Assembly (NCBI GenBank): GCA_947071285.1
Contig: CAMTFK010000274.1
Location: forward strand, 1-5,709
From: an uncultured Bacteroides sp.
Lineage (GTDB): Bacteria; Bacteroidota; Bacteroidia; Bacteroidales; Bacteroidaceae
Length of the DNA stretch: 5,709 bases
Direction of reading: 5' to 3'
Positions 1 to 5,709 of the stretch are shown one piece after another; the stretch's first letter is position 1, and every line of letters starts with the position of its first letter. The notes under the pieces were generated by a model. The model worked only from the letters and a program-made list of their open reading frames with translations, ran no database searches and was not told the origin of the DNA. Both the position numbers and the translations under genes were made by a program.

Positions 1-1
1 T

Positions 2-1891
2 GGTGGTGCTATCGGTTCGGCTTTAGCTATGGACCCTACTCGCCCTGTATACGATGATACCGATACGGGTAAACTTTTCGGCGGGTTCTGGCAATATACT
101 GCGGATGCTGCATTTAATGATCCTGCTTGGCCGATAACTAAAAACTCGAATGCTACTCAAAATCCATTAGCTTTGTTGGAACTGCAAAATAAAAGAGCAA
201 GAAGCAAGAGTTTTGTTGGAAACATAGAAGTGGATTACAAGTTTCATTTCCTGCCTGACCTAAAGATACATGCCAATTTGGGTGCAGACTATTCAGAAGG
301 TAGAGAGGCTAATACTATTTCTCCATATTCTTATTCTAACCATTATTATGGATGGGATGGAGCGGATTATGAATATAAATATAATCTGTCTGGTAATGCT
401 TATTTGCAGTATACCAAAGAATTGAAAGATCATTTCATTGATGTAATGATTGGTGCTGAAGAACAACACTTCCACCGTACAGGTTATGGAATAGGCCAGG
501 GTACTAACCAGTTGACGGGGGAAGCTTATAATCCGACATTGCGTTCTCAAAGTGCATTTGGCTATCATAGCACGCTGGTTTCTTTCTTTGGTCGTCTGAA
601 CTATTCTTTGCTTAACCGCTATTTAGTGACGTTCACTCTTCGTCAGGACGGTACTTCTCGTTTCTCAAAAGATAACCGTTGGAGTACATTCCCTTCATTG
701 GCATTAGGCTGGAAAATGAAAGAAGAAGGCTTTTTGAAAGATGTCAATGCATTGTCTGACTTGAAACTCCGTTTAGGCTGGGGTATCACAGGGCAACAAA
801 ATCTTGGAGAGGACAAGGACTTTCCTTATATGCCTCTGTACACCGCAAGCGGTAATGGCGGATATTATCCTTTTGGCGGAGAATTTGGAACAAACTCTCG
901 TCCGAAAGAATATAATAAAGATTTGAAATGGGAACAAACTACTACCTGGAATGCAGGTTTGGACTATGGTTTTCTGAATGGACGTATCACAGGCTCCGCT
1001 GATTTTTACTATCGAGAAACGAAAGACCTGATTAATACGTTGAAAATCCCTACTTTACTTAATTTTAATTCCAGTTTGATGAGCAACATCGGTTCTTTGA
1101 AGAACACAGGTGTGGAATTCACAATTAATGCGAAGCCTATCGTAACAAAAGATTTTACTTGGGATTTAGGGTATAACATCACTTGGAATTCAAATGAAAT
1201 CACCAAATTGACTGGAAACAATGATCCTTCTTATTATGTAGCTGACGGAAGCGTTTCTGCTGGTATTGGTGGTAAAGCCCAAGCTCATAAAGTAGGGTAT
1301 CCTATCAGATCATTCTATGTATTTCAGCAGGTATATGATGCAGATGGCAAACCGATTGAAAATACATTTGTTGACCGTAACGGCGATGGCATAGTTAACT
1401 CTGCAGATAAATATATCTATAAGAAACCGTCAGCCGATGTTTTGATGGGCTTGACTTCTAAAATGGTATGGAAGAATTGGGATTTCAGTTTTTCATTGCG
1501 TGCAAGCCTGAATAACTATGTTTACAATGATGTTTTGGCAGGAAATAGTCGTGTGGGTACTTCCATCTATTCGAACAGTGCGTTCAGTAACCGCCCCAAA
1601 GAAGCTGTTAAATTAGGATTTAGTGGTCAAGGAGACTGGTATTTATCCGATTATTTTGTGCAGAATGCTTCGTTCTTGCGTTGTGACAATATTGTTGTAG
1701 GTTATTCGTTCGACGGATTGTTCCACTCCAATGGTTACAAAGGCACCAGTGGCCGTATTTATGCAACGGTTCAGAATCCGTTCATAATAACAAAATATAG
1801 CGGACTTGATCCCGAAGTAAAGGATGGCATTGATAATAATATCTATCCCCGTCCGATAACCTTCTTATTGGGCCTAAGCCTTCAATTCTAA
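2..1891 (+). CDS. susC: SusC-type TonB-dependent outer-membrane transporter, 3' part (5' end outside window)
   Basis: This is the outer-membrane beta-barrel that imports malto-oligosaccharides with TonB/ExbBD energy, working as a complex with SusD. The frame is open from base 2, before the first ATG at 29, so that ATG is internal. Visible residues begin GGAIGSALAMDP, a stretch typical of the early barrel of SusC proteins. The signal peptide, carboxypeptidase-like N-terminal domain, TonB box and plug are therefore missing; family members are about 1000 aa and 629 are seen here. A classic SusC barrel signature lies at 638-718 (LRQDGTSRF, then NRWSTFPS and GW). An EF-hand-like loop DRNGDGIVNSAD is at 1373-1408. 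The protein ends LGLSLQF, with the terminal Phe expected for BAM-assembled barrels. susD follows after 29 bases. Assignment to SusC proper, rather than another SusC-like transporter, comes mainly from the neighbouring susD, susE and susF. Confidence 0.96.
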   Translation, partial: GGAIGSALAMDPTRPVYDDTDTGKLFGGFWQYTADAAFNDPAWPITKNSNATQNPLALLELQNKRARSKSFVGNIEVDYKFHFLPDLKIHANLGADYSEGREANTISPYSYSNHYYGWDGADYEYKYNLSGNAYLQYTKELKDHFIDVMIGAEEQHFHRTGYGIGQGTNQLTGEAYNPTLRSQSAFGYHSTLVSFFGRLNYSLLNRYLVTFTLRQDGTSRFSKDNRWSTFPSLALGWKMKEEGFLKDVNALSDLKLRLGWGITGQQNLGEDKDFPYMPLYTASGNGGYYPFGGEFGTNSRPKEYNKDLKWEQTTTWNAGLDYGFLNGRITGSADFYYRETKDLINTLKIPTLLNFNSSLMSNIGSLKNTGVEFTINAKPIVTKDFTWDLGYNITWNSNEITKLTGNNDPSYYVADGSVSAGIGGKAQAHKVGYPIRSFYVFQQVYDADGKPIENTFVDRNGDGIVNSADKYIYKKPSADVLMGLTSKMVWKNWDFSFSLRASLNNYVYNDVLAGNSRVGTSIYSNSAFSNRPKEAVKLGFSGQGDWYLSDYFVQNASFLRCDNIVVGYSFDGLFHSNGYKGTSGRIYATVQNPFIITKYSGLDPEVKDGIDNNIYPRPITFLLGLSLQF

Positions 1892-1920
1892 TTCTATAAC
1901 TTTTTAATAAAGAAAACATC
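1892..1920 (+). promoter_or_regulatory. susC-susD intercistronic A/T-rich translation leader
   Basis: This 29-base spacer contains TTTTTAATAAAGAAAAC just before the susD ATG. It has no GGAGG-type Shine-Dalgarno and no hairpin or terminator, which fits read-through from susC. A/T-rich leaders are the usual initiation context in Bacteroides. A very similar AATAAAGAA core precedes susE. Confidence 0.4.
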
Positions 1921-3510
1921 ATGAAATTCAGATATTTAAAATTGTTATTCCCGGCAGCGTTGTCCGTCTCATTGCTTTTCAGCACGGCGTCCTGCATAAA
2001 TGATTTGGATATCAGTCCAATAGATCCGCAGACCTCCAGTACTTTTGTGCAAGACGAGGTGTTCAATAAACTATATGCCGCTTTGGTAATGACTGGCCAG
2101 ACTGGTCCTGCCGGTAAGCCGGATATCATATCGCCTGATGAAGGTAAGAGTGCTTTCTATCGCTCTCTGTTCACTGCCAACGAATATTGTACAGATGAAA
2201 TGATCTGGACATGGATGGATGCCGGCATACCGGAATTGATCTATATGCGCTGGAATTCAGCTGACGGTAATATTGAAATGCTTTACAATCGTATTGGTTA
2301 TAACATTACCTTATGTAACTTCTTCCTAGACGAAACCGAAGGCAAGACGGATGAAGCTTCGCTAAAGCAACGTGCCGAGGCTCGTTTCTTGCGTGCTTAT
2401 TATTATTATAATTTTATGGATTTGTTTGGAAAGGCACCTTTCAAGGAACATTTCAATAATGATCTTCCGGTACAGAAGAGCCGCAAAGAGGTTTTTGACT
2501 ACATAGAAAGTGAATTGGAAGCTATCGAGAATGATATGTACGAACCGGGTACAGCTCCTTATGGACGTGCAGACAAAGCTGCCAACTGGCTGTTGCGTGC
2601 ACGTATGTATCTGAATGGACAGGTTTATACCGGTACAGCCCATTGGAGTGAAGCGGCCACGTATGCTACCAAAGTGATAGGCTCTGGTTATGATTTATGT
2701 GATAATTATGCACAACTTTTTATGGCAGATAACGGATCGAATGCAAATGCCAAGAAAGAAATTATCTTCCCACTATGCCAGGATGGTATCAAAACGAAAT
2801 CTTATGGTGGATCTTTCTTCTTGGTTGCTGCTACACGAATCACTGGTATGCCGGCATGGGGTATTTCCGAAGGCTGGTCTTGTATCCGTTCGCGTGAGGC
2901 TTTAGTTGGCAAGTTCTTTGAAAATACAGATGAGGCTCCGTTGACCGAAAGTGTAAGTGAAGTGATTGCAGCAGCCAAAGACGATCGTGCCCTCTTCTAT
3001 TCGGGTGAAGGTGGCGGAAAACGTCAGGTTAAACTGGAGACGGTAACGAAATTTACTGATGGTTTCTCTCTCGTAAAATGGACAGGTTCTAAGTCGGATG
3101 GCACTAACGGACAAGATCCTATTGTTCCTGATACGGATATTCCATTATTCCGCTTGGCTGAGGCTTATCTGATACGCGCAGAAGCTAATTTGCGCTTGGG
3201 TACTGTTTCAAAAGCTGACATTTTGAAGGATATCAACGAATTGCGTAACCGCGCGCATGCCACTCCCGCCACGGAAGATGATATGACTTTGGATTACATT
3301 TTGGATGAACGTGCCCGTGAACTTCACTTGGAAGGTTTCCGACGTACAGACTTGGTTCGTTACGATTATCTGACTACCAATAAATATTTGTGGGATTGGA
3401 AAGGTGGCGTAGCTGATGGTACATCCGTGAGTTCTATCTATAATGTGTATCCTATTCCTGACTCTGACATGAACTCTAATGAGAACATGACGCAGAATAT
3501 CGGATATTAA
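1921..3510 (+). CDS. susD: SusD starch-binding outer-membrane lipoprotein
   Basis: SusD is a surface lipoprotein that binds starch helices and forms the lid over SusC. Residues 1-24 are a signal peptide (basic start, hydrophobic core, STAS) ending at lipid-anchored Cys25. The mature start CINDLDISPIDPQ matches B. thetaiotaomicron SusD as I recall it. Family hallmarks in order: RAEARFLRAYYYYNFMDLFG at 151-170 (TPR-like helix), GRADKAANWLLRARMYLN at 215-232, IPLFRLAEAYLIRAEA at 407-422, ERARELHLEGFRRTDLVR at 463-480 and YPIPDSDMN near the C-terminus. The starch-binding arc appears as W98, Y295 and W319, and R81 is also kept; these correspond to W98, Y296, W320 and R81 of the characterised protein. 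The Asn equivalent to N101 is not evident, since the segment reads WMDAGIPEL. The length of 529 aa is about 22 shorter than the reference, mostly from a shorter segment at about 331-354. The start at 1921 gives a complete signal peptide. Confidence 0.97.
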   Translation: MKFRYLKLLFPAALSVSLLFSTASCINDLDISPIDPQTSSTFVQDEVFNKLYAALVMTGQTGPAGKPDIISPDEGKSAFYRSLFTANEYCTDEMIWTWMDAGIPELIYMRWNSADGNIEMLYNRIGYNITLCNFFLDETEGKTDEASLKQRAEARFLRAYYYYNFMDLFGKAPFKEHFNNDLPVQKSRKEVFDYIESELEAIENDMYEPGTAPYGRADKAANWLLRARMYLNGQVYTGTAHWSEAATYATKVIGSGYDLCDNYAQLFMADNGSNANAKKEIIFPLCQDGIKTKSYGGSFFLVAATRITGMPAWGISEGWSCIRSREALVGKFFENTDEAPLTESVSEVIAAAKDDRALFYSGEGGGKRQVKLETVTKFTDGFSLVKWTGSKSDGTNGQDPIVPDTDIPLFRLAEAYLIRAEANLRLGTVSKADILKDINELRNRAHATPATEDDMTLDYILDERARELHLEGFRRTDLVRYDYLTTNKYLWDWKGGVADGTSVSSIYNVYPIPDSDMNSNENMTQNIGY

Positions 3511-3536
3511 TGTTTAACTAATAAAGAAGACTAATC
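3511..3536 (+). promoter_or_regulatory. susD-susE intercistronic A/T-rich translation leader
   Basis: This 26-base spacer carries AACTAATAAAGAAGAC before the susE ATG, resembling the susC-susD spacer. No Shine-Dalgarno consensus, promoter or terminator hairpin is visible, so co-transcription with susD is the simplest reading. Confidence 0.4.
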
Positions 3537-4715
3537 ATGAAAAAGATATATGGCTTAATGCTTATAACTTTAGGGTTGCTCGCTTTTTCTGCTTGTGAAT
3601 CGGACAGAGACAGTAATCCTACCTTGAAAGAGCCAGGTTCATTCGTACTGAATGTTCCGCCTTACGCAGATAATAATGTATATGATTTGGCTAACTCTAC
3701 ATCTTTAGAGTTCACTTGTTCACAACCAGATTATGGTGTTCCTATGGGTACCACCTACGCGGTTCAAATGTGCTTGTCTGATAATTTTGTAGAAGCAAGT
3801 GATGGCGTAGATGCCAATTATGTGACACTTTCTACCGTTTATACTTCTACCAAAGTGAATGTAGATGCAGTTGAATTGGCTTTAGCTTTGGTTGACCTGT
3901 GGGATACCACTGGTGAAGGTGATTTCCCGAAAGAAACAATTCCTTTGTATTTCCGTTTGAAAGCAAGTTTGACTTCGGCACCGGCAAGAGGGCTATGTTA
4001 TTCTAATGTGATTAAGTTGCCACAGGTTTTAGGTTATAAAGCTGAGGCTCCAGTTGCATTGCCCACCGAATTGTATATGACTGGTGATATGGAAGGTGCA
4101 TCTGCATGGGGTAACTGGATTAAGCTTGTTGCTGCAACTGAAACTCCTGGTAAATTCTGGAGAGTTCAATATTTCCAAGCTGGTAACCAAATGAAGTTTA
4201 ATACGATGGCCGGCTGGGGCGGTGAAACTGCTTACTTTGACGGACTGATTCCTGATGCTTCTAAAGACTTTGCAGGAGCAGGAGGTGTAGATGATGGATA
4301 TGGAAACCTCAATATAGGCATTGGTAAGACGGGATGGTATACGGTTGTGATTACTGCAAAACTGGCTGGAACAGCTATTACATATACTCTTGAGTTCTTT
4401 GAAGTAGCTGTTTATCTGACTGGCGAACCCCTGACCGGTGCATGGGGAGGCGAAGATGATGCCTATAAATTTACGGCACCTGTATCTCCTGCAGAACCAT
4501 TTGTTTCTCCGGCAACAGTTGGTGGTGGTTCTTTGAGAATCTTCGCTAAAGTTCCGGGCATAGACTGGTGGAAGAGTGAGTTCGTGGTCTTTGACGGTGA
4601 AATTAAATATCGTGAGAATGGCGGTGAACTGGCGGCTCAAGGCTTTGCAACAAATGTTGGTGCTGGCAAGAAGGTGAAGGTGAACTTTATCACTGGCGAA
4701 GGTAGCATAGAATAG
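3537..4715 (+). CDS. susE: SusE surface starch-binding lipoprotein
   Basis: SusE is a non-catalytic outer-membrane lipoprotein that holds starch at the cell surface and assists the SusC/SusD complex. Residues 1-19 form a signal peptide ending LLAFSA before lipid-anchored Cys20, followed by acidic ESDRD. Residues of roughly 30-165 form the N-terminal Ig-like SusE domain, including CSQPDYG at 61-67 and YSNVIKLP at 155-162. Two tandem starch-binding beta-sandwich modules follow. Module b (about 175-288) has LYMTGDM, W191, W194, GKFW at 205-208, and K220 and N222. Module c (about 290-392) has VYLTGE, GAWGG with W303, and GIDWWKSEFVVFDGE with W344, W345 and K346. Exposed Trp and Lys/Asn at such positions are the candidate sugar contacts; exact roles are inferred. 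At 392 aa it matches the roughly 390 aa of known SusE. It lies 26 bases after susD and 24 before susF. Confidence 0.95.
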   Translation: MKKIYGLMLITLGLLAFSACESDRDSNPTLKEPGSFVLNVPPYADNNVYDLANSTSLEFTCSQPDYGVPMGTTYAVQMCLSDNFVEASDGVDANYVTLSTVYTSTKVNVDAVELALALVDLWDTTGEGDFPKETIPLYFRLKASLTSAPARGLCYSNVIKLPQVLGYKAEAPVALPTELYMTGDMEGASAWGNWIKLVAATETPGKFWRVQYFQAGNQMKFNTMAGWGGETAYFDGLIPDASKDFAGAGGVDDGYGNLNIGIGKTGWYTVVITAKLAGTAITYTLEFFEVAVYLTGEPLTGAWGGEDDAYKFTAPVSPAEPFVSPATVGGGSLRIFAKVPGIDWWKSEFVVFDGEIKYRENGGELAAQGFATNVGAGKKVKVNFITGEGSIE

Positions 4716-4739
4716 TTATTAACCTTTAATTTGAAGAAC
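4716..4739 (+). promoter_or_regulatory. susE-susF intercistronic A/T-rich translation leader
   Basis: This 24-base spacer reads TTAACCTTTAATTTGAAGAAC before the susF ATG. It shares the TTTAAT and GAAGA elements with the other two spacers but is the most diverged of the three. No terminator is visible, so susF should be on the same transcript. Confidence 0.35.
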
Positions 4740-5709
4740 ATGAAAAAGATTTCAATATATGTATATGCGCTTCTTTCATTGGCTGTCTTTTCAGCTTGTG
4801 ACGAAGACTTTAAGGACTGGGCTGATCCCCAGTCCAATCCTCAGGAGGATGCAAAAAGTGTATCTGCCCAAATGGCAGGTGTGACTGCTGCGTTGAATAT
4901 GGAAACGTATACGGAAGATTCAGTAGAAGTAGCCAAGTTGAGTAGTGTATCAGAAGGTTGCACAGTGGCTGATTTTAAGATGCAACTGATTGCCAATGAT
5001 AAAACTTTAGAATTGCCTTTTGCTGAAAATAGTGGTGTGTTAAAAGTGGATGCAAAGGAATTGGCTATGTTGACGCAAACAGCTTATAATAGCCGTCAAG
5101 CTGTGGCACGTGCTATTACGTTGAAGACCTCTACATCTGTAGTTACTCCAACCGGCGAAGCTGCTTTGGTTAATTCTGGCGATGTGACAATGACAGTGAC
5201 GCCTGTTACTCCTCCTGTTGCTGAAAATGCTTATTTTATTCTGGGTGATTTTAATGGATGGAATATGGCAGGAGCCTTGGCTTTTGTAGCTGAGGAAGGA
5301 GCTGATAATACTTTCTCTGTTGAAATAGAAGTAGGTGAGAATTGTAATGTGAAGATTTTCCCAAAATCAGGTATTGATGCTTCGGATTGGGCAACCGCTT
5401 TAGGAACTGATGTGGATGGCGATACTTCTACTGCCGGCTTGTTGGATTTTAGAGATAAAGCAGGCAAGGATGCAGGGGCAATTCGTATTGCTGCTGCCGG
5501 GAAAAAGAAGGTAATCATTAATGTGAAAGATTATACTTATACTATTAAGGAGGTTACTGGTCTTCCTGAAGCGATGTATATCAATGGTTCGGCTTATAGT
5601 TCTGATTGGAATTGGGGTGCTGCTTGTCAAATGATACCTATGACGCAGACGGCAGGTAAATTTTGGAGTATGCAGTATTATGCAGAAGGTGAAGAAATCA
5701 AGTTCTCTC
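4740..5709 (+). CDS. susF: SusF surface starch-binding lipoprotein, 5' part (3' end outside window)
   Basis: SusF is the second accessory starch-binding lipoprotein of the system and is expected to be displayed on the outer leaflet. The frame is open from the ATG at 4740 to the window edge (323 codons plus one base); known SusF is about 485 aa, so about two thirds is seen. Residues 1-19 are a signal peptide ending VFSA before lipid-anchored Cys20, followed by acidic DEDFKDW. DWADPQSNPQ at 26-35 matches B. thetaiotaomicron SusF as I recall it. Residues of about 40-155 form the N-terminal Ig-like domain, with RQAVARAITLK near its end, then a Thr/Pro linker (TPVTPPVA). The first starch-binding module covers about 161-272 (YFILGDFNGWN, KIFPKSG, SDWATALG). 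The second starts near 275 (LPEAMYINGSAY, DWNW, GKFWSMQYY) and is cut at the edge. A third module is expected beyond. The start gives a full signal peptide and sits 24 bases after susE. Confidence 0.95.
   Translation, partial: MKKISIYVYALLSLAVFSACDEDFKDWADPQSNPQEDAKSVSAQMAGVTAALNMETYTEDSVEVAKLSSVSEGCTVADFKMQLIANDKTLELPFAENSGVLKVDAKELAMLTQTAYNSRQAVARAITLKTSTSVVTPTGEAALVNSGDVTMTVTPVTPPVAENAYFILGDFNGWNMAGALAFVAEEGADNTFSVEIEVGENCNVKIFPKSGIDASDWATALGTDVDGDTSTAGLLDFRDKAGKDAGAIRIAAAGKKKVIINVKDYTYTIKEVTGLPEAMYINGSAYSSDWNWGAACQMIPMTQTAGKFWSMQYYAEGEEIKFS
4814..4835 (+). other. Perfect inverted repeat (8-bp stem, 6-base loop) early in susF
   Basis: GGACTGGG at 4814-4821 and CCCAGTCC at 4828-4835 are exact reverse complements around the loop CTGATC. 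It begins 75 bases into susF and spans the codons for the conserved DWADPQ stretch. No T-run follows, so it is not a standard intrinsic terminator. The structure is seen directly in the sequence; any function in mRNA stability or translation of susF is speculative and it may simply follow from codon choice. Confidence 0.5.

Noticed and set aside
29..31. ATG at 29 as the start of the first gene
   Set aside because: The same frame is open and SusC-like from base 2 (GGAIGSALA precedes it), and no signal peptide follows the ATG; it is an internal Met of a truncated gene.
2093..2100. Palindrome CTGGCCAG in susD as a possible operator
   Set aside because: It is short, lies in the coding region for the conserved TGQTGP segment, and has no promoter-like context.
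2690..2905. Short + strand open frame inside susD
   Set aside because: It is out of frame with susD, which carries conserved family motifs through the same bases, and it encodes nothing recognisable.
4029..4640. Long antisense open frame of 203 codons opposite susE
   Set aside because: It lies wholly opposite a strongly supported lipoprotein gene, its translation is rich in Ser, Cys and Arg with no recognisable domain, and nothing suggests its own promoter or start context.
4843..4851. AGGAGG followed at once by ATG inside susF, as an internal start
   Set aside because: There is no spacing between the motif and the ATG, that ATG is out of frame with susF, and Bacteroides rarely uses Shine-Dalgarno sites; the bases simply encode Gln-Glu-Asp.
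5231..5630. Two overlapping antisense open frames opposite susF
   Set aside because: Both mirror the starch-binding module coding sequence and show low-complexity translations; they are shadows of the real gene.

Overview
The window is a four-gene slice of a Sus-type (starch utilization system) polysaccharide utilization locus from a gut-type Bacteroidota, most likely a Bacteroides species or close relative. This rests on three things: the susC-susD-susE-susF gene order; lipoprotein signal peptides followed by short acidic stretches; and A/T-rich intergenic leaders without Shine-Dalgarno sites. All four genes are on the + strand and tightly packed, with gaps of 29, 26 and 24 bases, so they almost certainly form one transcript. 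No promoter, terminator, RNA gene, mobile element or CRISPR array was seen.

Layout: (1) 2-1891, the C-terminal 629 residues of a SusC-type TonB-dependent transporter, cut by the left edge. (2) 1921-3510, a complete SusD lipoprotein of 529 aa. (3) 3537-4715, a complete SusE lipoprotein of 392 aa. (4) 4740-5709, the first 323 residues of SusF, running off the right edge.

The proteins look like orthologues of the classical Bacteroides thetaiotaomicron starch system rather than generic SusC/D homologues. From memory of that SusD, the mature N-terminus (CINDLDISPIDPQ) is identical, and the aromatic starch-binding arc (W98, Y295, W319 here) is kept in register. The SusF N-terminus carries the same DWADPQSNPQ stretch, and SusE and SusF have the expected Ig-like domain followed by tandem starch-binding modules.

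By analogy with the known system, SusD, SusE and SusF sit on the outer face of the outer membrane and hold starch and malto-oligosaccharides. SusC, capped by SusD, imports the oligosaccharides using TonB energy. The enzymes (SusA, SusB, SusG) and the regulator SusR would lie outside the window.

I did not find an undescribed system. The points worth a second look are substitutions and a shortened loop in SusD, an EF-hand-like loop in SusC, a perfect GC-rich hairpin early in susF, and related starch-binding modules in SusE and SusF.
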